Source of the DNA: Oscillibacter sp. 1-3
GTDB taxonomy: Bacteria; Bacillota; Clostridia; Oscillospirales; Oscillospiraceae
Length of the DNA: 64,000 nucleotides
Assembly: GCF_000403435.2 (NCBI RefSeq)
Contig: NZ_KE159711.1
Location: 236,880-300,879 of the forward strand
Direction: 5' to 3'
Every line of letters starts with the position of its first letter. Position 1 is the first letter of the stretch. Made by a program: the position numbers and the translations under genes. Shown here one piece after another: positions 8,090 through 17,520 of this stretch. The notes under the pieces were generated by a model. That model was not told where the DNA came from. It did not search any database and saw nothing but the letters and a program-made list of their open reading frames with translations.

Positions 8090-9094
8090 ATGGACTACCT
8101 GACTGCCACAGAATTCTCAAAAAAGTGGGGTATCACCAGCCGCATGGTCGCCCGGTACTGTGAGACGGGAAGAATTGTTGGCACTCACAAAAAGGGAAAA
8201 ACCTGGCTGATACCTGCCAGCGCAGAAAAGCCGCTAGACCAGCGCTGCAAAAAGCAAACGGTCAAAACAATCGTATCAGCAGGCGGTTCGCTGGAATCCA
8301 GTGGGGAGGCTGAAACTTATCATACCACCGACGTCTACCAAACCCTTGGCCTTACCCGCGAAACACTGCGCTACTATGAGGATGTAGGATTGATTCAGCC
8401 AAAACGGAGCAGTCAAAGCCAGTACCGAGAGTTCGATCTGTATGATATGTCCCGGCTGATGTCCATTGATTTCTTTAGAAAGCGCGGATTTTCGCCTGTA
8501 GAAATCCGGGAACTCCTGACGGCGGCGGCGCCGGAGGACTGTGCGGCCCTTATGCACAGCCAGTTGGATCTCTTAGATCGAAAAATTGCCCAGCTTCAGC
8601 AGATGCGCCATCGCCTGGTAGAAGCACAATCGTTTTGCGAATCTGTCCCGGATATAGCTGGCTCATTTTCAATCCGAGAACTTCCACTTTACTGTGTCCG
8701 GGAAACGCTGCCCTCAGTCTCCTCCTTTGGCGAGTACCGGAACCGGGTCCTGAAATTTCTCGACTTGGAACAGGAAGATATCCTTTCCAACCTGGTTCGC
8801 GCAATTTCGTTTGACGATACAGGCTATAAGGGCTCTGAAATGTATGTTGTGAAGCCTGCTGTCCGAATGAGCCGGGCAGAGACATTTCTGGAGCATGGGA
8901 AATGCCTCTATACCACCCTGATTGCTGACAATAATGATCCTTCTGTACCTGAGAAGATGTTTGACCTGTGCCATAACTGGGCAACGGAGCACAAGGCGTC
9001 TTTCCGGGGTGTAGTCTATATCTTCATTCGATTCGTTATGCTGAAGAAGACTACAGATCAGCATTTCTACGAGGTGTGGGTCCCACTTAAATAA
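8090..9094 (+). CDS. MerR-family regulator with an extra N-terminal excisionase-like HTH
   Basis: 334 residues. Residues 1-45 form a helix-turn-helix of the MerR/Xis type (YLTATEFSKKWGITSRMVARYCETGRIVG...WLIP). A full MerR domain follows at about 80-150 (TLGLTRETLRYYEDVGLIQPKR) with a coiled coil (LLDRKIAQLQQMRHRLVEA). The C-terminal third looks like a ligand-binding domain of GyrI type. The double DNA-binding architecture is unusual. It precedes a 19-bp-spacer promoter and the MFS/ABC cassette, so it is the likely drug- or peptide-responsive activator of those pumps. A GGAGGG site precedes the ATG. Confidence 0.85.
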   Translation: MDYLTATEFSKKWGITSRMVARYCETGRIVGTHKKGKTWLIPASAEKPLDQRCKKQTVKTIVSAGGSLESSGEAETYHTTDVYQTLGLTRETLRYYEDVGLIQPKRSSQSQYREFDLYDMSRLMSIDFFRKRGFSPVEIRELLTAAAPEDCAALMHSQLDLLDRKIAQLQQMRHRLVEAQSFCESVPDIAGSFSIRELPLYCVRETLPSVSSFGEYRNRVLKFLDLEQEDILSNLVRAISFDDTGYKGSEMYVVKPAVRMSRAETFLEHGKCLYTTLIADNNDPSVPEKMFDLCHNWATEHKASFRGVVYIFIRFVMLKKTTDQHFYEVWVPLK

Positions 9095-9105
9095 AAAATT
9101 CCCTC

Positions 9106-9136
9106 TTGACTTGGGGGTTCCCACCGGCCTTACACT
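9106..9136 (+). promoter_or_regulatory. MerR-type promoter (19-bp spacer) driving the MFS/ABC cassette
   Basis: TTGACT at 9106-9111 and TACACT at 9131-9136 are exactly 19 bases apart, and the spacer has a partial dyad around GGGGGTTCCCACC. Over-long spacers with a dyad are the hallmark of MerR-activated promoters, where the regulator untwists the DNA. It lies between the MerR gene and its presumed target. Confidence 0.65.
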
Positions 9137-9160
9137 TTTTGTGTCAAGGAGGTGGCGATA

Positions 9161-10402
9161 TTGAATCACAAATTATTGGGCAGGGATTTTGCGCTGGCAA
9201 TCGCGGGTCAAATAGTCTCTCTATTTGGCAACGCGATCCTGCGCTTTTCCTTGCCGCTCTTTTTGCTCCGGGAAACCGGATCATCGGCTCTGTTTGGCAT
9301 GGTGACAGCCTGTTCTCTCCTGCCGATGATCCTTCTCTCTCTGCTGGGCGGCGTATTGGCTGACCGGGTGAATAAGCGAAACATCATGGTGCTTCTGGAC
9401 TTTTCCAAAGCAGGCATCATAGCGGGATTCTATTTTCTGGTGGGCAAGGCGCCAACAATCCCTCTGTTTATTGTTACCTTGATGCTTTTATACGGGATAT
9501 CCGGGACATACCAGCCTGCTGTACAGGCCAGTATCCCGGCACTGGTTGCGAAAGATTACATCCTGACTGCCAGTGCTATCGTTAATCAGATCGGTTCTAT
9601 GGCGAACTTTATTGGGCCGGTCATAGGCGGGTGGATCTATGGTCTGTGGGGGCTGGAGCCGATTTTAGAAATCAGCGTGGGTTGTTTTGCCCTGTCCGCA
9701 GTCATGGAAATCTTCATCAAAATCCCCTTCGTCAAGCGTCCGCGGGAAAAACCGGCCCTTCAAATCGCAAGGCAGGATCTGCTGGAAGGCTGCCGGTTCC
9801 TGCGTGTCGATCAGCCGGTATTCCTCAAAGTATCTCTGATTATTGCGGGTCTGAATCTGATTCTCTCGGCTATGATCACCGTCGGCATTCCGGTGCTGAC
9901 TGTGGAGCATTTAGGGTTCTCCGATCAACTGCTTGGAGTCGCCCAGGGGCTGCTGGCGGCAGGAGGTGTGCTTGGCGGCCTATTGACTGCGCTCCTTGGC
10001 AAGCGGCTTCAGCCAGAGCGAGCTTATGTATTTCTGATCCTCTGCGCCATGCTCACGCTGCTGATGGGAGCGGGGATGCTCTGGAGCAATACTCCTTATT
10101 TGAAGTATCTGATTCTGTCGGGCACTGGTACCGCAATTACAATTTTTTCTACTATGTTCAGCATCCAAATGCTTGCGGTCGTACAGAGGGAAACGCCGGA
10201 ACATCTGATTGGGAAAGTCATCGCCTGCATTATGACGCTGATCATGTGTGCTCAACCCATTGGGCAACTGACTTACGGGATTTTTCTTGAGCAAATAAGC
10301 GCCGTTCCCATCATAACCGGCGCAGGTGCAATCTCAATGTGTATTGCTCTATATGCAAAGAAAGTTCTAAGTGAATTGGGGGGAGTAACGAGCAATGGCT
10401 AA
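9161..10402 (+). CDS. MFS drug/peptide efflux transporter
   Basis: 413 residues with about 12 transmembrane helices. The inter-helix motif GGVLADRVNKRNIMVLLD (between helices 2 and 3) is the MFS signature; overall it resembles macrolide-efflux-type MFS proteins. I prefer TTG at 9161 because AGGAGG (9147-9152) lies 8 bases before it; the alternative GTG at 9152 overlaps that site. It overlaps the next ABC ATPase gene by 8 bases, so export by MFS and ABC is co-expressed, under the MerR-type promoter upstream. Confidence 0.85.
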   Translation: MNHKLLGRDFALAIAGQIVSLFGNAILRFSLPLFLLRETGSSALFGMVTACSLLPMILLSLLGGVLADRVNKRNIMVLLDFSKAGIIAGFYFLVGKAPTIPLFIVTLMLLYGISGTYQPAVQASIPALVAKDYILTASAIVNQIGSMANFIGPVIGGWIYGLWGLEPILEISVGCFALSAVMEIFIKIPFVKRPREKPALQIARQDLLEGCRFLRVDQPVFLKVSLIIAGLNLILSAMITVGIPVLTVEHLGFSDQLLGVAQGLLAAGGVLGGLLTALLGKRLQPERAYVFLILCAMLTLLMGAGMLWSNTPYLKYLILSGTGTAITIFSTMFSIQMLAVVQRETPEHLIGKVIACIMTLIMCAQPIGQLTYGIFLEQISAVPIITGAGAISMCIALYAKKVLSELGGVTSNG

Positions 10403-11120
10403 TCCAATGATAGCAATGCGGTCAGTGACAAAAACATATGCAAGTAGAGAGGTTTTGCACCAAATCAACCTGCGTGTAGAGAGCGGGGCAATCTATGGGC
10501 TGCTGGGCGTCAATGGTGCGGGAAAAACCACCGCTTTCAAATTGCTCGCTGGTCTGCTGTACCCAACCTCGGGGGAGATTGTGTTTAACGGGCAGCCTAT
10601 AACCATGAGGAGACGGGCGTTCTTAAAGGATATGGGTATTATGATTGAAACTCCAGTCTTCTATGAACATCTCTCCGCACTGGCCAATCTGGAGATACAC
10701 TTGGAATACATGGGATGCAGCTGTTCCGGAATCCGCAGCGCCTTGGCTGCCGTAGGTCTTGGAGACGTTGATGGCCAGCCGGTATCCCAATTCTCACTGG
10801 GTATGAAGCAGCGCCTTGCCATTGCCAGGGCTATCAGCCACACACCCAAACTTCTGATTTTGGATGAACCGCTCAACGGTCTTGACCCTCTTGGAATACG
10901 GCAAATGCGTGATCTGTTTTTGTCCCTGGCACGGGAGCGCAATATGACACTTCTGATTTCCAGCCACATCCTCAGCGAAGTAGAGCAGATCGCCGACCGG
11001 GTAGGCGTGCTTGCGGACGGCTCTATCACGCAGGAGATCTCTATGCCGGAAATCAGAGCAGCCTGTCCAAACGGGCTGGAGGACTATTTTTTCAAAATTA
11101 TGCTGGGAGGGAACACATAA
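10395..11120 (+). CDS. ABC transporter ATP-binding protein (BcrA/lantibiotic-immunity type)
   Basis: 241 residues. Walker A is GVNGAGKTT (about 38-46), the signature is FSLGMKQRLAIARA, Walker B is LLILDEPLNGLDP, and the H-loop is SSHILSE. Sequence and context (a small ABC-2 type permease next) fit the BcrA / LanF class that expels peptide antibiotics. It overlaps the MFS gene and abuts the permease gene, so they are one transcript. Confidence 0.9.
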   Translation: MANPMIAMRSVTKTYASREVLHQINLRVESGAIYGLLGVNGAGKTTAFKLLAGLLYPTSGEIVFNGQPITMRRRAFLKDMGIMIETPVFYEHLSALANLEIHLEYMGCSCSGIRSALAAVGLGDVDGQPVSQFSLGMKQRLAIARAISHTPKLLILDEPLNGLDPLGIRQMRDLFLSLARERNMTLLISSHILSEVEQIADRVGVLADGSITQEISMPEIRAACPNGLEDYFFKIMLGGNT

Positions 11121-11855
11121 ATGCGGATACTGCGACTGGAGCTGCGAAAAACGAATATATGTCCCTACTGCATTGCGGCAGCAGCCATATTTCTCTGCTT
11201 GCTGGGGCTGTCTTTTCTATTTGCCTATGTACCGAAGCTGGAGTCTGGCAGCCAGAACAGCGCCGTACTCTTTTCTTCCTATTCTGGAATTATGGCCGTC
11301 AACGGCGCCATTGCGCTTATGGCCTTCTCCGCGCTGTCCTCCGCTATGGGATACCGGTATGTGATTCGGGAATACTGCGGTGCTCAGGCCATCTTACTGT
11401 TCAGCTATCCCATCAGCCCAAAACGTATCCTGACGGCAAAAACGCTGCTGTTGATGATGTTTACATCCATAGCGGCAATAGGCACGACGCTGTGCAGTTT
11501 CACTGCTTTTGCAATGGCAGCAAGCACATTTTCCTTCGTGGAGGAACAACTGGTACTTGCGCACTTTGTCACCGCGCTACGCAATTCTATTATGATAGCC
11601 TGCCTTGCCTGTGGTATTACTCTGTGCTCTATCCGCATCGGGTTCGCCCGAAGGTCCAATTCCATGACCGTCATCAGTGCCGTTCTGTTCAGTATGCTCC
11701 TGACAAATTTTGTGGCTGCAATTAACGCCTACTTTGCAGGGCTGCTTTTATTCACCGCTATTCTGCTGTTGACGGGTATCTTGCTCATGTGGAACCTGGC
11801 AAACAGTATGGACAGCATGGAGCTGTCCACAGCGAAAGGAAGGTATGAAACTTAA
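11121..11855 (+). CDS. ABC-2 type transporter permease
   Basis: 244 residues with six predicted hydrophobic segments, starting immediately after the ATPase stop. It resembles the small permeases of bacitracin and lantibiotic self-protection systems (LanE/G class). It overlaps the CPBP protease gene by 11 bases. Confidence 0.8.
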   Translation: MRILRLELRKTNICPYCIAAAAIFLCLLGLSFLFAYVPKLESGSQNSAVLFSSYSGIMAVNGAIALMAFSALSSAMGYRYVIREYCGAQAILLFSYPISPKRILTAKTLLLMMFTSIAAIGTTLCSFTAFAMAASTFSFVEEQLVLAHFVTALRNSIMIACLACGITLCSIRIGFARRSNSMTVISAVLFSMLLTNFVAAINAYFAGLLLFTAILLLTGILLMWNLANSMDSMELSTAKGRYET

Positions 11856-12639
11856 TATGCGCCTCACTAAAATTGAAAAATCAATGATGAACACCTATCT
11901 GCTGCTTACATTTTCGATTGCTTGGGGGACCGAACTGCTGCTGATCCTTCTTTACCGCCTGCCGTTGTCCAGCAGTGCTTTCCTACAGGTACTGTACTAT
12001 ATCGGGCTTGGATTCGGCTGCGGGATGGCCCCCGCCTATGCGGCATTCATTGTGGAGCGGAAATGCCATGGGATGATGCTGCGGTCATTCCTGCGGAAAG
12101 TTATCGAAACGCACAGTATGAAACGGTGTCTAGGCGTCCTCCTTCTATTTGGTCTGATCCAATTCTGTGCCTGTACGCTTCAGGAGCGCTACACCGGCAA
12201 TTCCTGGTACTTATTTGTTCTGTTTATGCCGCTGATGATTTATGGCGGCGGGCTGGAGGAGGTCGGCTGGCAGGGTATCCTCCAACCGCTGCTGCAAAAG
12301 CGGTTCCCGTTTCTGATCGCTGTGCTGATTGAAGGTGCTGTATGGAGCATATGGCATCTGCCCTTGTGGTTTATCCCTGCTTCATCACAAAGCACATACA
12401 GTTTTGCAGCTTTCACGCTGTTCTGCATTACTCTGGGCGCAACCCTGGCCGCAGCGCACAGAATTACCAAAAGTATCTGGGTATCCGTTCTGCTCCATGC
12501 CTGGTCAAATACCGTCTTGGGTGGAATGTATACTCTCACGTCACTATGCAGCTTTCCCAATATGAGGACTCTTACAATCAGTGTAATACAAATATTGGTA
12601 GTTATGGGACTAGCATATCTTATGAAAACAAAACCATAA
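11845..12639 (+). CDS. CPBP-family intramembrane glutamic protease
   Basis: 264 residues, about seven transmembrane helices. The conserved CPBP motifs are present: EEVGWQG (motif 1), WSIWHLP (motif 2, His) and HAWSNT (motif 3, His and Asn). Members include bacteriocin-immunity proteins and type II CAAX proteases. Its place after an ABC exporter suggests a role in peptide immunity, processing or regulated proteolysis. The EExxxR form is replaced by EEVGWQG, which occurs in several Firmicute members. Confidence 0.85.
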   Translation: MKLNMRLTKIEKSMMNTYLLLTFSIAWGTELLLILLYRLPLSSSAFLQVLYYIGLGFGCGMAPAYAAFIVERKCHGMMLRSFLRKVIETHSMKRCLGVLLLFGLIQFCACTLQERYTGNSWYLFVLFMPLMIYGGGLEEVGWQGILQPLLQKRFPFLIAVLIEGAVWSIWHLPLWFIPASSQSTYSFAAFTLFCITLGATLAAAHRITKSIWVSVLLHAWSNTVLGGMYTLTSLCSFPNMRTLTISVIQILVVMGLAYLMKTKP

Positions 12640-12680
12640 CAGCTGCTTGCTATAATTATCATACATTGGAGTGACCCACT

Positions 12681-12998
12681 ATGAAGCCACCAGAAATAAA
12701 ACGCCTACCCATTATCCAGTATCATGATCTCGTGATTGACCCACAATGCCACACTGTCGCACTATCGGGAGAAGAAGTCATCCTATTCCCAAAAGAATTC
12801 AATGTACTCCTGCTCTTGGCTCATTATCCCGGCTGGGTTCTTACCCCAACCCAGATCTATACATCAATATGGCATGAGGATCCGATTGACTGCAATCATA
12901 TCATCCGTAATACAGTTTGCCAACTGCGGCGGAAGCTGGGCAATGCGGATTTAATCCAGACTGTTACTGGCTATGGGTACAAATTTACATACAGGTAG
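12681..12998 (+). CDS. Stand-alone OmpR-type winged-helix DNA-binding protein, no receiver domain
   Basis: 105 residues. They cover only the C-terminal effector domain of OmpR/PhoB regulators (FPKEFNVLLLLAHYPGWVLT...HIIRNTVCQLRRKLG...GYGYKFTYR). There is no phospho-acceptor domain, and the 40-base gap upstream leaves no room for one. It could be a constitutive or interaction-controlled regulator of the export cassette, or the relic of a response regulator. It has an internal start with its own weak ribosome site (TGGAGTG). Confidence 0.8.
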   Translation: MKPPEIKRLPIIQYHDLVIDPQCHTVALSGEEVILFPKEFNVLLLLAHYPGWVLTPTQIYTSIWHEDPIDCNHIIRNTVCQLRRKLGNADLIQTVTGYGYKFTYR

Positions 12999-13038
12999 CA
13001 GCTGAACTATGGACCTCAATATTACTCAACTTGCACAA

Positions 13039-13074
13039 CCTCCTATGCGGCATCCCCTGATGCCGCATAGGAGG
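13039..13074. terminator. Strong hairpin between converging operons
   Basis: Perfect 15-bp arms (13039-13053, 13060-13074) with a 6-base loop between the winged-helix gene and the FtsX permease gene. There is no clear T run on either side, so it may act as a weak bidirectional terminator or mRNA 3' stabiliser. Confidence 0.6.
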
Positions 13075-13116
13075 TACACCTAATTTCATTAGTAAAAATC
13101 AAGGATCGCCAATACA

Positions 13117-15594
13117 TCAGTCCTCTCGCAGCCGTTGAATGATACTCTCCATCCCGACCTTCCGGTAGATGCCTGATGGAATTATACCGCAAGGGATCAA
13201 AGTAGCCAATAAATAGAGTACCAAAGGTAGAACAGGGTAAGAGAATACCCCAAATTCCAGAGAATTTTGAATGAGTCCAAATAGAAGGACATCAGCAACA
13301 GAACCAAAGGTAAGCACCAGTATCATCGTAGAGACAAAGTACCAAAAGCCCTCCCACACAACCAACTGACACACCTGCCGCTTGGTTGCTCCTACTGCCT
13401 CCATCGCAGCAAACTCTCTTTGACGGTTCAACACATTTGCGCTCATAGTATTGATGAAATTGAGGATACCTATGGAAAACAGCACCACTGTGAGAAAGAT
13501 AGACAGTTTTGACAGGGAGTCTTTCACCTCGGCAAGCGACTGTGCCAGTTCTATCTTAGATGTCCTTGAAATGGCCGGGATGTGCTCTGTTAAAGACATC
13601 ACTTGGTCCAAAATGTTCTGCTCATATTTAGGTTTACTGTCAATCTTAATAGAGTAGATGATGGCGTCCGGCCTATACTGGTCTATGACTTTATTGGATA
13701 CTACCAGCCACGGAGCCGCGCCGCCGTTCATTCCATCCCGCTCCAGCGGGAGCTGCCCCCTGATAGGCAACTGAAATTGCTGGTCTGTATCCATAACAAA
13801 AAAGGTTATCATATCCCCTTGGTGCAGCCCGTCCCCATTCATGCCTGTGGTCATCAAAAATTCCCCACGTTCAAAGGCATCAATATCCACCGGCGTTTCC
13901 GCCGACTGGTTATAGGCAGTGATTACATCACGATCCACGCCCACCAGCAGTCCCCAAAACGCCGCACTGGGATTGTCGATCCAAATCTGCGGATCCGTCG
14001 GTTCCACTCCATTTGACTTCTCAAACTCACTCTTGATCTGATACCAGTCTCCATATACCTCCTCAGAATACTGCTCGTAGATGGGAACAACCTTTGTGGT
14101 ACGAAAGGCTTCAACACCCTCTATCCCCTGCAGTTGGGCTATAATTTCCGGCGTAAAGGACTGCTCCTCCTGGGGCGAGAATGAGGCCCGGCTCATATGG
14201 TTATATAGGGCGATGTCATGGGCAGTATTAAAGTTGACGTATTCATCTACCGACAGGCCATTCAGCACTGTCATACAGAGCAGGAAAGTCACACCGCTCA
14301 AAAAGAAGGTCCCAATCACAAAGAAAGCCTTGGTGGGATGCCGGAAAGCGTTCCTCAGCCCCATCCAAGGCATCGTAGCGTGATCGCTGGAGCGGCTGGT
14401 CTTTCGCTTAATGCCTTCCTCAGTGTAACGCAGCGCGGCCATGGGCGAAACAGCCAGAACCTTCCGCGCCGTCATGGCAAAACTGAAAAAAACTATTGCG
14501 CAGGAAAAAATGGCCGATACAACAGGTACCGCCCAATGGAGGTTTGCCTGAGTGAAACCTTCCAGCAAATTTCCCAACAGCAGGGGCACGATCCATTGCG
14601 TTATAATACAGCCGAGGAGCAACCCAGCGGGAAGAGCCATCAGCAATATCCGAGCCATCCGGTAATAGATTACCCGCTTTAACTGCTTGGGGGAGATTCC
14701 AATGGTCTTCAGTAGGCCATAAAACTGAATGTCCTTGGTAACGGAAATGGAGTTGATGTTGAAAATGATTAAAAAGCCATCTACCATAAAAAACAGGATG
14801 ACCGCCAGGGCCAAAACCATATCCTGAAGCGACATCTTCCCGGCAGACAAAACTGTAACCGTCTGTTGCTCTGTCAGTCCAAGCTGATTGATGACCTGGT
14901 TCAAATCCCTCTGGCCACTGCCAGCCGAAACGGAAAATCCAGCGATTGACGCCGGCAATTCATGCTGTGCAAGAACCGCAGCGGACAGAAAGACCTTTTG
15001 CTTTGATGTCGTGTCAATATAGGATGTATCGGTATAGAAGCCACATAGATAAAATGTCTCCTCCTGCACCGCATCACAATCATCCCAGCCAACGGAAAAT
15101 GTGATCTCTGTGCCAATCACTGGCTCAATCTCAAACCGTTCCAGTAGCCAGGTGGACAGCATGACCTCGCCTGCCTCAACTGGGTAACGCCCTTGTAGAT
15201 TAGAAACCAGCGGACTGCTCCAGGTGTCCCAATTTTCAACCGCCCACAGGTCAATACTAAGACCGGACTGACCGGGGTTTCCAATCAGCCGTCCCAGTCT
15301 GTAGGAAGTATACAAGGGCTTCTGCACAAGATTACTTTCCTCCAGTTTGGTCAGCTGCGCAGTACTAGGGTTGGAGAAAATGATTTCCGTAGTCGTTCCA
15401 TAACTTTTCAGAGTTTGCAGCGTGGAAAAATTCTGCAGATTAAACAAGACGCTGCAGGTGGCTGTAATCAGAATAACCACGATGATAGCTGCAACGGCAA
15501 TCAACCGGTTTGTAGCACGGCTGTTGTGAAAGGAACGCTGGGCAACGATCTGAACTGACGATTGTGTTTTGATCAGTCTCTTTCCGTGTCTCAT
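13117..15594 (-). CDS. Large FtsX-domain ABC transporter permease (Bce/Mac-like)
   Basis: 825 residues. One transmembrane helix near the N-terminus is followed by an extracytoplasmic domain of about 200 residues, a three-helix FtsX block (about 260-400), a further helix at about 425, a second large outer domain (about 450-680), and a C-terminal FtsX block (FINTMSANVLNRQREFAAMEAVGATKRQ). This duplicated-FtsX layout occurs in mechanotransmitting ABC systems for antimicrobial peptide sensing or removal. Its start overlaps the ATPase gene stop by 4 bases, and an HK/RR pair lies upstream. Confidence 0.88.
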   Translation of the reverse strand: MRHGKRLIKTQSSVQIVAQRSFHNSRATNRLIAVAAIIVVILITATCSVLFNLQNFSTLQTLKSYGTTTEIIFSNPSTAQLTKLEESNLVQKPLYTSYRLGRLIGNPGQSGLSIDLWAVENWDTWSSPLVSNLQGRYPVEAGEVMLSTWLLERFEIEPVIGTEITFSVGWDDCDAVQEETFYLCGFYTDTSYIDTTSKQKVFLSAAVLAQHELPASIAGFSVSAGSGQRDLNQVINQLGLTEQQTVTVLSAGKMSLQDMVLALAVILFFMVDGFLIIFNINSISVTKDIQFYGLLKTIGISPKQLKRVIYYRMARILLMALPAGLLLGCIITQWIVPLLLGNLLEGFTQANLHWAVPVVSAIFSCAIVFFSFAMTARKVLAVSPMAALRYTEEGIKRKTSRSSDHATMPWMGLRNAFRHPTKAFFVIGTFFLSGVTFLLCMTVLNGLSVDEYVNFNTAHDIALYNHMSRASFSPQEEQSFTPEIIAQLQGIEGVEAFRTTKVVPIYEQYSEEVYGDWYQIKSEFEKSNGVEPTDPQIWIDNPSAAFWGLLVGVDRDVITAYNQSAETPVDIDAFERGEFLMTTGMNGDGLHQGDMITFFVMDTDQQFQLPIRGQLPLERDGMNGGAAPWLVVSNKVIDQYRPDAIIYSIKIDSKPKYEQNILDQVMSLTEHIPAISRTSKIELAQSLAEVKDSLSKLSIFLTVVLFSIGILNFINTMSANVLNRQREFAAMEAVGATKRQVCQLVVWEGFWYFVSTMILVLTFGSVADVLLFGLIQNSLEFGVFSYPVLPLVLYLLATLIPCGIIPSGIYRKVGMESIIQRLRED

Positions 15595-16268
15595 TCCTTG
15601 ATCCTCCCATCCTCGATGCGAATGATTCGGTCTGCCAGTTGCGCAATGGCGTCATTGTGTGTTATCATAATGGTGGTCTGATGGAATTTAGTACTGGTGA
15701 CCTTCAGCAGGGCAAGCACGTCCTCGCTGGTTCTGCTGTCCAGGTTTCCGGTGGGCTCGTCTGCTAGGATGATTTCCGGTTTCGTAAGCAGGGCGCGGGC
15801 GATGGAGACCCGCTGCTGCTGGCCACCAGAGAGGTTATTGGGGAGGCTCTGGAGCTTGTCCTGGAGGCCGAGGGAGCAGACAATCTCCTCCAAAAAGTCC
15901 TTGTCCGCTTTTCTTCCATCCAACTGCACAGGTAAGACGATATTCTCATAGACGTTCAGAATTGGTACCAGATTGTAATTCTGGAAAACAAAGCCAATAT
16001 GGCGGCGGCGAAACACTGCCATCTGCTCCTCACTCTTTTTCGAGAGCCGTTTCCCGCCCACAATGATGTCCCCGGAGGTGGGCGTATCAAGTCCGCCCAA
16101 CATATGGAGCAGCGTAGACTTGCCGGAGCCGGAGGTGCCGACAACCGCCACGAACTCCCCGGCATCTACAGAGAGGCTTACCCCATCGAGGGCCTTTGTG
16201 ACATGATCTCCCTGCCGATAATACTTTCTCAAATTAGCTGTTTGCAAAATTGGGGTTTCTGTCATCAT
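15591..16268 (-). CDS. ABC transporter ATP-binding protein (MacB/BceA/LolD class)
   Basis: About 225 residues. Walker [11 protein letters not shown]-loop region [10 protein letters not shown], signature [15 protein letters not shown], Walker [14 protein letters not shown] and the switch His in ITHND are all present. The [10 protein letters not shown] form is typical of MacB/LolD-type ATPases. I chose ATG at 16268 (MMTETPILQ) because an AAAGGCGG ribosome site precedes it; upstream in-frame sequence does not look coding. It works with the 825-residue permease. Confidence 0.9.
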   Translation of the reverse strand: MMTETPILQTANLRKYYRQGDHVTKALDGVSLSVDAGEFVAVVGTSGSGKSTLLHMLGGLDTPTSGDIIVGGKRLSKKSEEQMAVFRRRHIGFVFQNYNLVPILNVYENIVLPVQLDGRKADKDFLEEIVCSLGLQDKLQSLPNNLSGGQQQRVSIARALLTKPEIILADEPTGNLDSRTSEDVLALLKVTSTKFHQTTIMITHNDAIAQLADRIIRIEDGRIKE

Positions 16269-16350
16269 TAAGAACCGCCTTTCCTTGATTGGGAGATGAA
16301 AATACTCCCCATGCGTTACATGAGGAGTATAGCGGACAAATTCCAACTTT

Positions 16351-17520
16351 CTATCTACTTTTGAAAAAAGCAGTCACATTGGCGCCGGAAGGAGTGTTCT
16401 CAAGCCGCAGCCAGCCGCCATGATGCTCGCAAAGTATCTTGCTGGTGTAAAGGCCCAGGCCAAAGTGGTCCGCCTTTTCTCTGGTGAAATAGGGATCTGC
16501 CGCTTTTTCCAGACTGATTTTATCAAAGCCAGGTCCATCATCTGATACAGACAGCAGAAGGCCATCCTGCGTTTCTTCTAGGCAAAGCGTTACGGATGCA
16601 ACGGCATACCGTATAGCGTTCGCAATTAGGTTGCTGTGTACCTGTGAAATCAGATCCCCGTCCAAAGTCAGCGTTGGCGAATTGACCTTGTTCTGCATGA
16701 AAAACTGTCTCCCCATTTGTCCACATAGAATCGATCCGCTTTCATGCAAAGAAGCAGCGAGAGTTTTCAGCGGTGTCTGCTGGCAAATGGGCTGTGTGTC
16801 CTCTAGCCGGCGCAGCTGGCTCATGGTATCCGCATAATGCTCCAGCCGAGAGATATGCCGTTGCATGGTGACAGCGGTGGCCCGAGTCTGTTCATCTCCG
16901 CCAGCCTGTAACATCTCGTTGTACCCCTTCAGAACAGTGAGCGGCGTCCGAAGATCATGGGCGAAAGCGGCGTTCAGTCGCTTTCGCTCCTCCATCTGCC
17001 TCCACATCTCTGAGAAATTTTGGGCCAGAGCCTCCCGCATAGTTTCAAAGGATGCGCAGAGCTGGCCCAATTCATCGTCTCTGTCGGAGGCTACGGTGAA
17101 ATTCAAATCATTGTTGGAGATTTTTTCAGATGCGAGGCGCAACTCCGCAAGGGGCTTTTTCAGCTTATCCCGATAGAACAGCAGGGCTGCTGCTAAAATG
17201 CAAAGTGCGGAATAGACCGGTATTATGACGCCAGGGAAGGCCCGAAGAATATCGACCATTCGCTGATCCTTCGCGGAGAGCGGTACAAAATCTCTCCCGA
17301 CATAACTTCCATCCCCCAGCCGCTCCCCCCGCTCGTTGGTCAAGTAGTATTTCTCCACAGTTTCAGGATATGCCTCATAAATCTCTTTGACTAAAAAATC
17401 GCAAAGATTTGAGGTGATCGCGCACAGGGCCAGCGCCAGCACAGCAGCAGCAGCAGTAACATAGCAGACGAGCGCCTTTCGCAAGGACATATTATACCAG
17501 CGACGTTTTACCGACTCCAT
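16351..17520 (-). CDS. Sensor histidine kinase (two transmembrane helices, HAMP)
   Basis: 389 residues. Transmembrane helices at about 16-35 and 95-115 enclose an extracytoplasmic loop of about 60 residues. A HAMP linker leads to the H-box FAHDLRTPLTVLKGYNEML, and the ATP-binding domain ends in SDDGPGFDK...FGLGLYTSKILCEHHGG. Its 5' end overlaps the response regulator by 13 bases. Together they probably control the adjacent ATPase/permease genes, as BceS/VirS-like kinases do. Confidence 0.9.
   Translation of the reverse strand: MESVKRRWYNMSLRKALVCYVTAAAAVLALALCAITSNLCDFLVKEIYEAYPETVEKYYLTNERGERLGDGSYVGRDFVPLSAKDQRMVDILRAFPGVIIPVYSALCILAAALLFYRDKLKKPLAELRLASEKISNNDLNFTVASDRDDELGQLCASFETMREALAQNFSEMWRQMEERKRLNAAFAHDLRTPLTVLKGYNEMLQAGGDEQTRATAVTMQRHISRLEHYADTMSQLRRLEDTQPICQQTPLKTLAASLHESGSILCGQMGRQFFMQNKVNSPTLTLDGDLISQVHSNLIANAIRYAVASVTLCLEETQDGLLLSVSDDGPGFDKISLEKAADPYFTREKADHFGLGLYTSKILCEHHGGWLRLENTPSGANVTAFFKSR

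Noticed and set aside
9152-9160. GTG at 9152 as MFS start.
   Set aside because: It overlaps the AGGAGG that is correctly spaced for TTG at 9161.
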